Origin: Sporomusaceae bacterium
GTDB taxonomy: Bacteria; Bacillota; Negativicutes; Acidaminococcales; JAJUGR01
Length of the DNA: 64,000 nt
Reading direction: 5' to 3'
Assembly (NCBI GenBank): GCA_029265905.1
Contig: JAJUGR010000003.1
Span: 111,556 to 175,555, forward strand
Shown: positions 49,103-57,796 of the stretch, piece after piece
How the letters are laid out: each line of letters begins with the position of its first letter
How positions within the stretch are numbered: position 1 is the first letter of the stretch
Translations under genes and position numbers: made by a program
Notes under the pieces: model-generated
What the model saw: the letters and a program-made list of their open reading frames with translations, nothing else
Told to the model about the DNA's origin: nothing
Database searches by the model: none

Positions 49103-51037
49103 TTGAGCGGTATAGCCTTTCTTGTTCCCTACGAACCCGAGGCCTCAAGCCTAAAAGAGATTCTCGCCCCTTATCCGGAAGTTCATGTCGAATTCTTTCA
49201 GCTCAATGAGCACGACCAGGCGATTGCCAAAATCATTGAACAAGGGTATGAAATCATCGTCGCCCGGGCCGGCACAGCCAACCGCATCCGGCAGTCCGGC
49301 CTAAAGCTTACGCTCGTCGAACTCCAGATCATGCACGTCGATATCATCCGCGCCATCGAAAAGGCCCATATGCTCGGCGACAAAGTCGCCGTCGTCGCCT
49401 ATCCGCCGATGATGCACGGCATAAACAGCCTGATGCCATACCTGAACCTGTCCTTCCAGCAGTATTTAGTCGACAGCAGCGATGCCGGTCTCGAGGACAC
49501 AGTTTTGCGCGCCGCCCGCGACGGCGCGAACGCTATAGTCGGCGGCGGCCTGATTTGCCAGGCAGCAGAAAAAAACAACTTGCCATCCGTATACATCGCC
49601 ACCGGCCGCGAGGCTGTCTTGCAAGCGCTGCAAGAAGCGCTGCGGCTGAAAGAAGCGATCGACGCGGAAAAAGTGAAGCGCCGCTTGTTTTCGGCGATTT
49701 TGGACTATGTCCACGACGGCATCCTGACGGTTGACTGCGAGCAGAAAATCACCAGCATCAACCTGCGGGCCCAGCAACTGCTAAACACCACCCCGCTGCT
49801 CGCCGCCGGGCAACCCATCGGCAAGTTTTGGCCCGGCCTCAGCCTGTCGGAACTGATCCGAACCCGGCAGGAAGAATTGAACAAGCTCGTGCAAATAAAG
49901 GGGCAAAAACTGATCTGCAACAAGGTGCCCCTGCTGGCGAACGGGAAATTAAACGGCGCCTTGGTGACGTTCCAGGAAATCGCCTCCATCCAGCGCGCCG
50001 AGGCCCATATCCGCAAAGAAATGTACAACAAAGGACACGTGGCAAGAAAAACGTTTTCCGACATCGCGGGCAAAAGCGCCAGCCTGCTGCGGACGATCAC
50101 GCTGGCCAAAGAATTTGCCGCGACAAGTTCAAACATCCTGATCGTCGGCGAAACCGGCACCGGCAAAGAAGTGTTCGCCCAAAGCATTCATAACCACAGC
50201 GTGCGCCAACCCGGCCCCTTCGTGGCCGTAAACTGCGCCGCTCTGCCCGCTCAAATTCTCGAAAGCGAATTGTTCGGTTATGTCGGCGGGGCGTTCACCG
50301 GCGCCAACAAGGAGGGGAAACCCGGCCTGTTCGAATTGGCCCACGGCGGAACCATCTTCCTGGATGAGATTTCCGAGATGGACTACACCAACCAAAGCCG
50401 TTTGCTGCGCGTCCTGCAGGAGCGCTCCGTCATGCGCCTCGGCAGCGACCGCGTCATCGCCATCGATGTCCGGGTCATCGCCGCCACCAACAAGGATCTG
50501 AAGAGCCTGGTCCGGAGCCAAAAGTTCCGCGAAGACCTGTTCTTCCGCCTCAACGTGCTGAAGCTCGAACTGCCGCCGTTGCGCGAGCGGACCCAGGACA
50601 TCGAGCAATTGATCAGCCACTTCGCCGCCCAACTCGCACCGTACCGCAGCCTGGCCTTTGACGCCGCCGCCTTGCGCACATTGGAAAGGCATAGCTGGCC
50701 GGGCAACATTCGCGAACTGCAAAACACGATCGAACGGCTCATGGCCTCCTGCCAGTCGGATACCGTCCGCGCCGCCGACATTGAGGGCGTGCTGGAAAAG
50801 TGGGATAGCGACATAGCGGCGGAAGCCAACCACGCCAGCTTGCCCGCGTCCCCCCTCCCCGCGCCGAGAGGCTCGTTTTTCGACGAGGAAATTGCCGCCA
50901 TTTCCGCCGCCCTTTATGCCGCCAAAGGCAACCTGACCGAAGCGGCGCAAGCGCTCGGCATCAACCGGACGACGCTGTGGCGAAAAATGAAGCGCCTCGG
51001 CCTGCAAATCAACAACGGCGTCGTTGAAAAATGCTGA
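49103..51037 (+). CDS. PrpR-like sigma-54-dependent transcriptional activator
   Basis: 644 residues. N-terminal PrpR_N-type sensor domain ([18 protein letters not shown]..., [25 protein letters not shown]), then a PAS-like region ([22 protein letters not shown]), and an AAA+ domain with [15 protein letters not shown] (Walker A), the sigma-54 contact loop [23 protein letters not shown] (Walker B) and [12 protein letters not shown] Fis-type HTH closes the protein ([23 protein letters not shown]). PrpR_N domains sense small organic acids or acyl-CoA-related metabolites. The track ORF starts at 48674, but the TTG at 49103 follows GGAGGCG and gives the domain's proper start. Confidence 0.92.
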   Translation: MSGIAFLVPYEPEASSLKEILAPYPEVHVEFFQLNEHDQAIAKIIEQGYEIIVARAGTANRIRQSGLKLTLVELQIMHVDIIRAIEKAHMLGDKVAVVAYPPMMHGINSLMPYLNLSFQQYLVDSSDAGLEDTVLRAARDGANAIVGGGLICQAAEKNNLPSVYIATGREAVLQALQEALRLKEAIDAEKVKRRLFSAILDYVHDGILTVDCEQKITSINLRAQQLLNTTPLLAAGQPIGKFWPGLSLSELIRTRQEELNKLVQIKGQKLICNKVPLLANGKLNGALVTFQEIASIQRAEAHIRKEMYNKGHVARKTFSDIAGKSASLLRTITLAKEFAATSSNILIVGETGTGKEVFAQSIHNHSVRQPGPFVAVNCAALPAQILESELFGYVGGAFTGANKEGKPGLFELAHGGTIFLDEISEMDYTNQSRLLRVLQERSVMRLGSDRVIAIDVRVIAATNKDLKSLVRSQKFREDLFFRLNVLKLELPPLRERTQDIEQLISHFAAQLAPYRSLAFDAAALRTLERHSWPGNIRELQNTIERLMASCQSDTVRAADIEGVLEKWDSDIAAEANHASLPASPLPAPRGSFFDEEIAAISAALYAAKGNLTEAAQALGINRTTLWRKMKRLGLQINNGVVEKC

Positions 51038-51038
51038 A

Positions 51039-51084
51039 CTAGCAAAAAGCCGACCGGGAATTTTCCCGGTCGGCTTTTTGCTAG
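51039..51084. terminator. Bidirectional intrinsic terminator
   Basis: CTAGCAAAAAGCCGACCGGGAA and TTCCCGGTCGGCTTTTTGCTAG form a 22-base perfect stem with a two-base loop, between the activator gene and the convergent butyrate kinase gene. Confidence 0.92.
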
Positions 51085-51090
51085 AAAGGT

Positions 51091-52155
51091 TCAATTGTCA
51101 CGATACTCATGGGCCGCCTCTTCGCCGCGCAACACCCGAAGCGTCCCGAGCGCCAAGGACTCCAGTTCGTTTTCCCCCGGCACGATTTCCACCGGCGCAA
51201 TGAAGCTGACGCGGTCGGCAATCCATGCCATCTGCATTGCCGAGTAGGCGATGCCGCCCGTTAAAACAATGGCGTCGACTTGTCCCTTGACGACGGTCGC
51301 CAACGAACCAATCGCCTTGGCAACCTGATAAGCCATTGCTTCATACACCAGCCGGGCGGTCTCGTCGCCGGCGGCTATTTTCGCTTCGACTTCGATGGCG
51401 CTGCTCGTGCCAAGGTAACCGACCAACCCGCCTCGCCCGCGGAGCTGCTTGCGCATCGCCCCATGATCGTATTTGCCGGCGTAGCAAAGGTCCAAAAAGT
51501 CACGGCACGGCACGCCGCCGGCCCGCTCCGGCGAAAACGGCCCTTCATCATCGGAGACGAGGTCAACCATTCTCCCCTGCTGATGAATGCTGGCCGTAAT
51601 GCCGCCGCCCAAGTGCACCACAATAAGGTTCATCTCCTCATAGCGCTTTTGCAGCTTCTCCGCCGTTTTCCGGGCAACCGCCCGCATATTCAACACATGG
51701 CAGAGGCTGGCGCGGGGCAACTCCGGCATGCCGGACAGCCGGGCGATATCCGTCAGCTCATCGGCCGAGATCGCATCGTAAATATACGACGGAATGCCCA
51801 GTTCCCCGGCTAGGTCATAGGCGATCAGCGCCGCCACATTGGAGGCGTGTTCCGCCGCCGGGTTGAATCGCAGGCGCTTCGTCATCGCCTCGTTGATGCG
51901 GTAAGCGCCGCCTTTTAACGGCGGCAGCGCCCCGCCGCGGGCGACAATTGCGTCAAGCGTTGTGATGTCGAAGTTTTTTTCGCGCAAGACGTTCAGCACC
52001 GCGCTTTTGCGCATATCGTACTGGTCAGCCACCTTGGCGTACGGCGCAAGCTCTGCCGCGGAATGGTCGATGTTGATTTTAAACTGTTCCTTTTCATCCT
52101 CATAAACAGCAATTTTGGTTGACGTCGATCCAGGGTTAATCGCTAAAATCTGCAT
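51091..52155 (-). CDS. buk: Butyrate kinase (second copy)
   Basis: 354 residues: MQILAINPGSTSTKIAVYEDE, VARGGALPPLKGGAYRINEAM, NLIVVHLGGGITASIHQQGRMVDL and DAIVLTGGIAYSAMQMAWI. Acyl-phosphate:ADP phosphotransferase of the acetate-kinase fold. It has its own sigma-54 promoter and is therefore likely switched on with the rest of the regulon, either for a different acyl phosphate or for the CoA-transferase pathway. The two kinases differ noticeably along their length. Confidence 0.93.
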   Translation of the reverse strand: MQILAINPGSTSTKIAVYEDEKEQFKINIDHSAAELAPYAKVADQYDMRKSAVLNVLREKNFDITTLDAIVARGGALPPLKGGAYRINEAMTKRLRFNPAAEHASNVAALIAYDLAGELGIPSYIYDAISADELTDIARLSGMPELPRASLCHVLNMRAVARKTAEKLQKRYEEMNLIVVHLGGGITASIHQQGRMVDLVSDDEGPFSPERAGGVPCRDFLDLCYAGKYDHGAMRKQLRGRGGLVGYLGTSSAIEVEAKIAAGDETARLVYEAMAYQVAKAIGSLATVVKGQVDAIVLTGGIAYSAMQMAWIADRVSFIAPVEIVPGENELESLALGTLRVLRGEEAAHEYRDN

Positions 52156-52582
52156 GGTTATCCTCCTAACACGTAGTCGCAGCGCGCGGCTAATTTTTCA
52201 ATAGTATTATGATTTGCAAAATTCATGCCAAAACAAAAATCCGCTGCAAGAACGGGTTTTTCAAATCGAGCATTTTCTTCAATTGCATTCTCGACGCAGG
52301 TACGCTGCCGGTTCGTTGCGCAACCGTTGCAGACAAGACCGCAGAGCAACAGCTCAACCGGCGGTTACTCCGGCAACATTTTCCCTAACCATTCCAGCAG
52401 TGCGATGACTCGATTTTTTTCCGTTTGTCTTTATCTCGCCACTAGGCACTCTCCCCTATTTCCCGCGTTAGTGGTATGATTGCCTTAGAAGGAATAGCAT
52501 GATGCCAGGAAGAACTTCGTTATTGAACGCCATATTCACACCGACTGCAGCCACGTTACTAGGATTGAAGGAGTGATGCGAG
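52156..52582. other. Intergenic region between butyrate kinase 2 and the zinc-finger gene
   Basis: 427 bases without a convincing gene. It holds the sigma-54 promoter for the kinase (52215-52231) and, near 52474, a TATGAT that could be the -10 box of the small plus-strand gene. No repeat or RNA motif recognised; short ORFs here have no ribosome site. Confidence 0.6.
52215..52231 (-). promoter_or_regulatory. Sigma-54 promoter of butyrate kinase 2
   Basis: On the minus strand TTGGCATGAATTTTGCA: TGGCAT, then TTGCA with GG and GC ten bases apart, 60 bases upstream of the kinase start. Confidence 0.85.
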
Positions 52583-52819
52583 ATGACGAAAACGGTATGC
52601 CTTGAATGCGGAAAGCTTGCGGATATGACATACTGCTTTGATTGCCGGGCAAAACACCGCGACGCAGCGGTACAAAAGCTGCAACAGGCGCTAGCACTCA
52701 TAAGCGAGGCATGGCTATTGCTGGATGACGGCACCAACGACTCCATTCCGAGGGACGTCAAGAAAATGGAAGAAACAGCAAAAAGCACCATTACCAGATT
52801 GCATGGCAAAGTAAAATAA
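52583..52819 (+). CDS. Small protein with a four-cysteine zinc-ribbon-like motif
   Basis: 78 residues. The N-terminus has CLECGKLADMTYCFDC, two CxxC pairs nine residues apart, likely binding zinc. The rest is a helical region (DAAVQKLQQALALISEAWLLL) with a basic tail. Ribosome site is weak (GGAGTGATGCGAG). No family recognised. A strong terminator follows directly. Confidence 0.6.
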   Translation: MTKTVCLECGKLADMTYCFDCRAKHRDAAVQKLQQALALISEAWLLLDDGTNDSIPRDVKKMEETAKSTITRLHGKVK

Positions 52820-52836
52820 ACTGCCCCTAACAGACA

Positions 52837-52886
52837 GAAAACACCCTGCCGGATGCGACGTGTGAAACGTCCGGCAGGGTGTTTTC
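52837..52886. terminator. Bidirectional intrinsic terminator
   Basis: GAAAACACCCTGCCGGA and TCCGGCAGGGTGTTTTC form a 17-base perfect stem, between the small zinc-ribbon gene and the convergent 60-residue gene. Confidence 0.92.
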
Positions 52887-52894
52887 TATATACG

Positions 52895-53077
52895 CTATGC
52901 TTCTCGCACATATTTCACTATGGTGATTTTTCCCGGATCGATTTCCGCCTTTTGACGCAGAACCCCGTTGACAACCTGTCTGGCCCGCACTTCAGTATCA
53001 TACGCGCACTTTATCCGAAACTGCCGCAGCTTGAGCGGTTTGCCCTCAAAATAAAGCACATATAGTGCTTCTTCCAT
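52895..53077 (-). CDS. Small conserved-looking protein of unknown function
   Basis: 60 residues: MEEALYVLYFEGKPLKLRQFRIKCAYDTEVRARQ with a C-terminal ITIVKYVREA, probably a small beta-alpha-beta protein. The ATG at 53077 has GAGGTAAG upstream; the track ORF begins six codons earlier. It is immediately downstream of the membrane protein gene on the same strand. No function seen. Confidence 0.5.
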   Translation of the reverse strand: MEEALYVLYFEGKPLKLRQFRIKCAYDTEVRARQVVNGVLRQKAEIDPGKITIVKYVREA

Positions 53078-53091
53078 GCTTACCTCTTGCC

Positions 53092-53763
53092 TCATGCGCT
53101 TTGAAGCTTTGCCGCCTTGGCATAGGAGAGAATCGCCCCAAGCGCAATCGCCAACGAGGCGGCGACCAGAACCCGGTATTCAGGCGGCAGCAGAAACACG
53201 ATCGTATGCGCCGGTATCCAAAAAAATGGAATCGTCTTCATTATTACGAAAGAAATCATACTTTGCCAATCGATATGCGCAATTACCCGGCTCAGGTTAA
53301 GCGCACTTAGCGGCACGCCCTCGCCGCAGATTAAGTCAATATAGGTGTCGCTAATCCGGTGGGCAATCATAAAGGTTGGCGCAAAAGCCAAGTTCATCGT
53401 GGCGCTGATCAGAAAAGCGCCTATAACCTGGGCGTAGCCGCCCGCGCCGGTCCACAGCAAGCCCTTTGCCGCCGCTCCCGCAACGCCGCTGGAGAACAGC
53501 TCGAACATCAGGACGATCAACATGCCAATCAGGCCCCAAACAGCAGTTCTGTACGGCAAGCCGGCCGGTTTTTTCCACTCACCAACCCCGATGCGGAGGG
53601 CTAATAATTCACCCATCGTCGCTAAAATGGCGAATTTGACAAACCCCATCAGGTACGGATGCGCTTTTGTCACACCAATAAATATTTCGTGGCTGGCCGG
53701 AACCACCAGCAAGGACAGCAACCCGCCCAGACAGGCCAGCCAAACAGCATCTCCTCGGTTCAA
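53092..53763 (-). CDS. Membrane protein, possibly Mpv17/PMP22-like
   Basis: 223 residues from the TTG at 53763 (GGGGG upstream). Four or five hydrophobic segments (AVWLACLGGLLSLLVVP, VWGLIGMLIVLMFELF, GAFLISATMNLAFAPTFMIAH) and a C-terminal pattern IPAHTIVFLLPPEYRVLVAASLAIALGAILSY that recalls Mpv17/PMP22 proteins, though only loosely. The track ORF starts at the ATG at 53829 inside the MFS stop; a 34-base hairpin lies between the two starts, which favours the TTG. Confidence 0.6.
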   Translation of the reverse strand: MNRGDAVWLACLGGLLSLLVVPASHEIFIGVTKAHPYLMGFVKFAILATMGELLALRIGVGEWKKPAGLPYRTAVWGLIGMLIVLMFELFSSGVAGAAAKGLLWTGAGGYAQVIGAFLISATMNLAFAPTFMIAHRISDTYIDLICGEGVPLSALNLSRVIAHIDWQSMISFVIMKTIPFFWIPAHTIVFLLPPEYRVLVAASLAIALGAILSYAKAAKLQSA

Positions 53764-53787
53764 GGATGAATACCCCCTATCAACGTA

Positions 53788-53821
53788 TTTCCAAGCATGC
53801 ACGGACGTGCATGCCTGGAAA
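53788..53821. terminator. Hairpin downstream of the MFS gene
   Basis: TTTCCAAGCATGCAC and GTGCATGCCTGGAAA pair with one mismatch around GGAC. It sits seven bases after the stop of the MFS gene and before the TTG start of the membrane protein gene. No T-run follows, so it may be an mRNA 3'-end stabiliser rather than a terminator. Confidence 0.55.
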
Positions 53822-53828
53822 CCTTTCA

Positions 53829-55199
53829 TTATACCAACGGATTGTCGACCGGTTCCTCAATCGTCAAAACAATCGCAAAGCAAATCAAGCAACCGGCCGC
53901 CAGGGCGCCAAACACAACATTCCAGCTGAATTTGTCTAAAATCATCCCGATGGCAAGCGGTGTGCAAAAGCCGCCCAGCTGGCCCAGCGTGTTCGTAATC
54001 GACGTCGCAATTGAGAACTGATCTTTCGTCACCAAGCCCATCGGATATACGGTGAACGCCGAGAAGCCGAGGGCAACAAAAAAACCCGTAACGAACAACA
54101 GAATACCCAGGAGCCAGGGGTCAGCCGGCGAAGAAATCAAGGAATACATGGTGACTGACGAGGTCAGGCAAGTCACCATCATCAGCGGCTTCCGGCGCTG
54201 GCCGAACACATTGTCCGACAGCCAGCCGCCGACCATGTTGCCAATTACCGAGCCGGCAAACGGCGCCGCGGCGGCAAAGGCCATTTTCATGATCGCCATT
54301 TTCTTGACGGTAACGAGATACGTGGGAATCCAGGACATCATCGTCGTGGTAATCGCAATCATAAAGAAATAGCCGCAAGCGCTGCCCATCATGTTCCAGG
54401 ACGTGAAGAGCTTTTTCGCGCTGTCAAGTTTTTCAATCTTGCGGGCGCGGACGATTTTATCCAGCCAGACCATGTTGTAAGGTTTCGCCGTTTTTTTCTT
54501 GGCGTCGAAAGCCCGTTCATTTTCGATATATTCGACTTCCGCCGGAGAAGTGAAGCGGCTTTGCGAAGGCTTGTTGGCTACCAAAAAGTACCACGCAATC
54601 CCCAAAAAGATCCCCGGAATGGCAAAGATGCGGAAAATTTCCCGCCAGCCCCACAGGTTGATAATAACCGCGCACACCGGTGGCACAACCAGCGGGCCGA
54701 ATTTGGAGGCGCCGATGAAGATGCCGGTAGCAAAGCCTTTTTCCTTGGCCGGAAACCAATTGTTAATCGTGGTCGGCATCCCGACCGCCAACGGCCCTTC
54801 CGACAAGCCGACCCCAAGCCGGGCCGCTTGCATTTGCCAAATGGCCGTTGAGTAGCCGAGCGCGCCGGTGAAAAGCGAGGTCAGTGTCATGAAGAGGCCA
54901 AAGATTTTGTTTACCCCTAGCTTGCGGCAGATAAAGCCGCCGGGAATCATCGACAGAACGTAACCTGCGAAAAACAAGCTCATCAGCGCGCCCGCCTCGG
55001 TATTGCTCATCGCAAATTCCTTGCGGATATACGGCATCGCAACACCAATGTTGGCGCGGTCAGCCGTTGCAAGGGTGTAAATAAGAAAAATGAAAGCCAG
55101 AACTACCCACCGGAAGCTCGTCATCTTCTGCGCGCCTTCCTTGGCTGAAACAGCAGCCACTTCAACCCCATCCACTTTCGCTTCGACAGAATCTTGCAT
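53829..55199 (-). CDS. MFS transporter (ACS-family-like organic anion carrier)
   Basis: 456 residues, 12 membrane segments. The first half has ADRANIGVAMPYIRKEFAMSNTEAGALMS and LGVGLSEGPLAVGMPTTINNWFPAKEKGFATG, typical of the anion:cation symporter (ACS) branch; the second half has GNMVGGWLSDNVFGQRRKPL. ACS proteins carry sugar acids, tartrate, phthalate and other organic anions with protons. It is the last gene of the sigma-54 CoA-transferase/lyase operon and so is likely to import that pathway's acid. Confidence 0.9.
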   Translation of the reverse strand: MQDSVEAKVDGVEVAAVSAKEGAQKMTSFRWVVLAFIFLIYTLATADRANIGVAMPYIRKEFAMSNTEAGALMSLFFAGYVLSMIPGGFICRKLGVNKIFGLFMTLTSLFTGALGYSTAIWQMQAARLGVGLSEGPLAVGMPTTINNWFPAKEKGFATGIFIGASKFGPLVVPPVCAVIINLWGWREIFRIFAIPGIFLGIAWYFLVANKPSQSRFTSPAEVEYIENERAFDAKKKTAKPYNMVWLDKIVRARKIEKLDSAKKLFTSWNMMGSACGYFFMIAITTTMMSWIPTYLVTVKKMAIMKMAFAAAAPFAGSVIGNMVGGWLSDNVFGQRRKPLMMVTCLTSSVTMYSLISSPADPWLLGILLFVTGFFVALGFSAFTVYPMGLVTKDQFSIATSITNTLGQLGGFCTPLAIGMILDKFSWNVVFGALAAGCLICFAIVLTIEEPVDNPLV

Positions 55200-55319
55200 G
55201 TTAATCCCCCATTCATCTTATTTTATTGAAGGTAAACAGGTCAAATAAATTCTTTGCAACAGATTGCAAAATTTTCCGAAAACAACGACGCCTGTGCGGG
55301 AATATTCGCCGGGAGGTAA

Positions 55320-55352
55320 ACCCTGTGCGCCGCCAACCGGGGCGCACAGGTT
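55320..55352 (-). promoter_or_regulatory. Hairpin between lyase and MFS genes
   Basis: CCTGTGCGCC and GGCGCACAGG pair around a nine-base loop within the 186-base gap. It could attenuate or protect the message; no T-run follows on the minus strand. Confidence 0.45.
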
Positions 55353-55385
55353 CATTCTTAAGCAGGGCTCATCATTTTTAATTGA

Positions 55386-56294
55386 TCAGGAAGGATGTAT
55401 TTCACAAGACAAAGCACTCACCATCCGGCTGGCTACCGGTACAGGCAAAAGTTCCTGCGCAAGATAAGCTGATTGCATGATCTTATCAAGGTCAAGCCCT
55501 GTTTCGATCCCCATGCCCTGCAGCATATTGACCAAATCCTCAGTGGCAACATTGCCGGCCGCGCCTGGCGCAAACGGACAGCCGCCCAAGCCGCCAATCG
55601 CCGTCTCAAACCGCCTGATGCCGATCTGCAGCGCCGCCAGGATGCTCGCCATGGCCATGCCGCGCGTATCATGCAGATGCAGAACGGGATCCACTTGCGG
55701 GAACTCTTTTTTGACGATTTGCAGCAACTCCTGTACCTGCAGCGGGTGCGCCGATCCGACGGTATCCGCCAAGCCAAAATCGGTTACCCCGGCCGCCAGG
55801 CCGTATTCGATGATTTTGATTGTGTTTTCCGCCGGCACCCGGCCGCCCCACGGGCAGTTGAAAACCGTCGGGATCGCCAGTTGAACCTTCGTGCCGCCTT
55901 TAATCTTGCACACTTCGCCCAAGCCTTGAAGCGACTCATCAATCGTCTGCTTGGTATTGGCGAAGTTGTGTTTTTCGCTGGCGGAAATGATATAGGCGAC
56001 TTGGTCCGCCCCGGCTTCGATCGCATCCTTCACCCCCCGCAAATTCGGGGTCAGCGCCATGACAACCAGGTCTTTGTGCTTTGCCTTAACCGCCGCGATA
56101 ATTTCCTTGGCGTCCGCCATCTGCGGCACAGCCTTCGGGTGAACGAACGCTGTGACCTCCATTTTTTTGAAGCCGCACCCCACCAGGCTGTCGATTATCG
56201 CCAGTTTTTTTTCTGTCGGAATCCACTCTTTGATATTCTGAAACCCATCGCGGGGGCCAACTTCCGTTATTTCAACGCTTTTGGGCATTTCCAT
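55386..56294 (-). CDS. HMG-CoA lyase family enzyme (HMG-CoA or citramalyl-CoA-type lyase)
   Basis: 302 residues from MEMPKSVEITEVGPRDGFQN with AAGGAGCGATCAC upstream. DRE-TIM metallolyase features: VGPRDGFQNIKEW, the metal-binding HLHDTRGMAMA and the catalytic cysteine loop GGLGGCPFAPGAAGNVATEDLV. It splits a 3-hydroxy-3-methylglutaryl-CoA-like thioester into acetyl-CoA and a ketoacid. Directly downstream of a class III CoA-transferase, which would make its substrate. HMG is one option; citramalyl-CoA or a related compound cannot be excluded. Confidence 0.9.
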   Translation of the reverse strand: MEMPKSVEITEVGPRDGFQNIKEWIPTEKKLAIIDSLVGCGFKKMEVTAFVHPKAVPQMADAKEIIAAVKAKHKDLVVMALTPNLRGVKDAIEAGADQVAYIISASEKHNFANTKQTIDESLQGLGEVCKIKGGTKVQLAIPTVFNCPWGGRVPAENTIKIIEYGLAAGVTDFGLADTVGSAHPLQVQELLQIVKKEFPQVDPVLHLHDTRGMAMASILAALQIGIRRFETAIGGLGGCPFAPGAAGNVATEDLVNMLQGMGIETGLDLDKIMQSAYLAQELLPVPVASRMVSALSCEIHPS

Positions 56295-56335
56295 GTGATC
56301 GCTCCTTTTAATCAGTCCTAGCAACCGCTTGCAAA

Positions 56336-57538
56336 TTAAATGATTTTCTTTTCCTTGTACGCCTTCAGCGTTTCCGCATCCAGTCCCAGCGAGCCATAGA
56401 CCGATTCATTATCCTGACCCAGGAGCGGAGCGCATTTGGTCGGCGTTGTGGGGGTCGCGGACATCTTGATCGGGTTGCCGGTGATCGTGATTTTCCCGGC
56501 GACCGGGTGCTCGACCTCGACAAACATTTCCCGCGCGTTGCGGATGTGTTCGTCCTCCGTAGCCTGCTTGATATCATAGATCGGCGCGACAGGGATATCG
56601 ACCGACATAATCAGCTCGACACATTCCGCCACGGTCTTGTCGCTGCTCCACTCGTCGATAATGGCTTTCAGCTCATCCATGTGGGGATTGCTTTTGCGGG
56701 TTACGAAGTCATTGAACCGCGGATCCTCCAGCAGTTCCGGCTTGCCCATGACCGTAGCCAAGGCGGCAAAGTGCGGATCCGTGCCGCAGGCGATTACATA
56801 TTCCCCATCCTTTGCCGAGAACGAATCATAGGGATAGGCGTTGAAGTACCGGTTGGCGCTGCGGCCGGGAACCTTGCCCGTGACCAGGTAGCCCATTGTA
56901 TTCGTCAGCATGCTGGACACCAGGCCATCCACCAGCGCGGTATCGATGTGCTGGCCTTCGCCGGTGCGCGTGCGATGATGAAGCGCTGCCAGGATGCCGA
57001 GGGCGCCGTTCATGCCGCCCAGCACGTCCCCAATCGGAACGCCATATTTCAACGGAACATGCCCTTCCATGCCAGTAATGCTCATCGCCCCCGACATCGC
57101 CTGGCCGATCAGGTCGTAGCCGGGCCGCTGGCTGTACGGGCCAGTCTGGCCAAAGCCGGAGATGGAACAGTAGATGATGCCGGGGTTGATTTTTTTCGCG
57201 TCTTCATAGGCGAACCCGAGGCGCTCCATCACGCCAGGCCGGTTGTTCTCGATCAGCACATCCGCCTCAGCAATCAGCTTGGCAAATAGCTCTTTGCCCT
57301 CTTTTGTTTTCAGGTTTAACGTTACGCTTTTCTTGCCCCGGTTCATGTTCTCGTAATAAATGCTTACCCCATTGATTTGCGGAACAGCAATCCGGACAAA
57401 ATCGCCGCCGGGCGGGTTTTCAATTTTAATAACTTCAGCGCCCATATCCGCCAAGGTCAGCCCGCAGTACGGGCCCGCCAAAAATTGGGTCATGTCCAGG
57501 ACTTTAACTCCGGCTAACGCTTTTGCTTCAGTTGTCAT
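56336..57538 (-). CDS. Class III CoA-transferase (CaiB/BaiF family)
   Basis: 400 residues. VKVLDMTQFLAGPYCGLTLADMGAEVIKIENPPGGD at the N-terminus, NMNRGKKSVTLNLKTKEGKELF, the catalytic aspartate in RPGYDLIGQAMSG, and GEGQHIDTALVDGLVS. It moves CoA between carboxylic acids (for example succinyl-CoA to a hydroxydicarboxylate). AAGGAGCG precedes the ATG and a sigma-54 promoter lies 75 bases further up. First gene of the CoA-transferase/lyase/MFS operon. Confidence 0.93.
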   Translation of the reverse strand: MTTEAKALAGVKVLDMTQFLAGPYCGLTLADMGAEVIKIENPPGGDFVRIAVPQINGVSIYYENMNRGKKSVTLNLKTKEGKELFAKLIAEADVLIENNRPGVMERLGFAYEDAKKINPGIIYCSISGFGQTGPYSQRPGYDLIGQAMSGAMSITGMEGHVPLKYGVPIGDVLGGMNGALGILAALHHRTRTGEGQHIDTALVDGLVSSMLTNTMGYLVTGKVPGRSANRYFNAYPYDSFSAKDGEYVIACGTDPHFAALATVMGKPELLEDPRFNDFVTRKSNPHMDELKAIIDEWSSDKTVAECVELIMSVDIPVAPIYDIKQATEDEHIRNAREMFVEVEHPVAGKITITGNPIKMSATPTTPTKCAPLLGQDNESVYGSLGLDAETLKAYKEKKII

Positions 57539-57612
57539 TTTTTTCGCTCCTTGCTGTTTTAATTATTGGACGTCTGCTTTTCGCAGCGCCTGTCATCTTG
57601 CTACCATCCTTA

Positions 57613-57629
57613 TGCAAAATCCGTGCCAA
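57613..57629 (-). promoter_or_regulatory. Sigma-54 promoter of the CoA-transferase operon
   Basis: On the minus strand TTGGCACGGATTTTGCA: TGGCAC and TTGCA with GG and GC ten bases apart. It is nearly the same as the site at 48973-48989. Confidence 0.9.
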
Positions 57630-57749
57630 TTCAAAATAGCCAGATAAATCGGCGGTTTCCGCCGCATACGGTTCTGCTATTTGTTCCATTTCAGGAATAT
57701 TTGTTCCGTTTTCAGTTTTTCTGCGCCAAGCCGCCTTGTGAAACAACAA

Positions 57750-57789
57750 AAAAATCCACAACCAAAACTTTCGTTCTGATTGTGGATTG
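57750..57789 (-). terminator. Intrinsic terminator of the YnfM-like MFS gene
   Basis: AATCCACAA and TTGTGGATT pair around an 18-base spacer and are followed by TTTTT on the minus strand, eight bases past the stop codon. Confidence 0.75.
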
Positions 57790-57796
57790 ACTGGCC

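Noticed and set aside
55264-55467. Plus-strand ORF of 67 residues in the lyase-MFS gap
   Set aside because: No ribosome site, overlaps the lyase gene end and the hairpin; composition is not protein-like.
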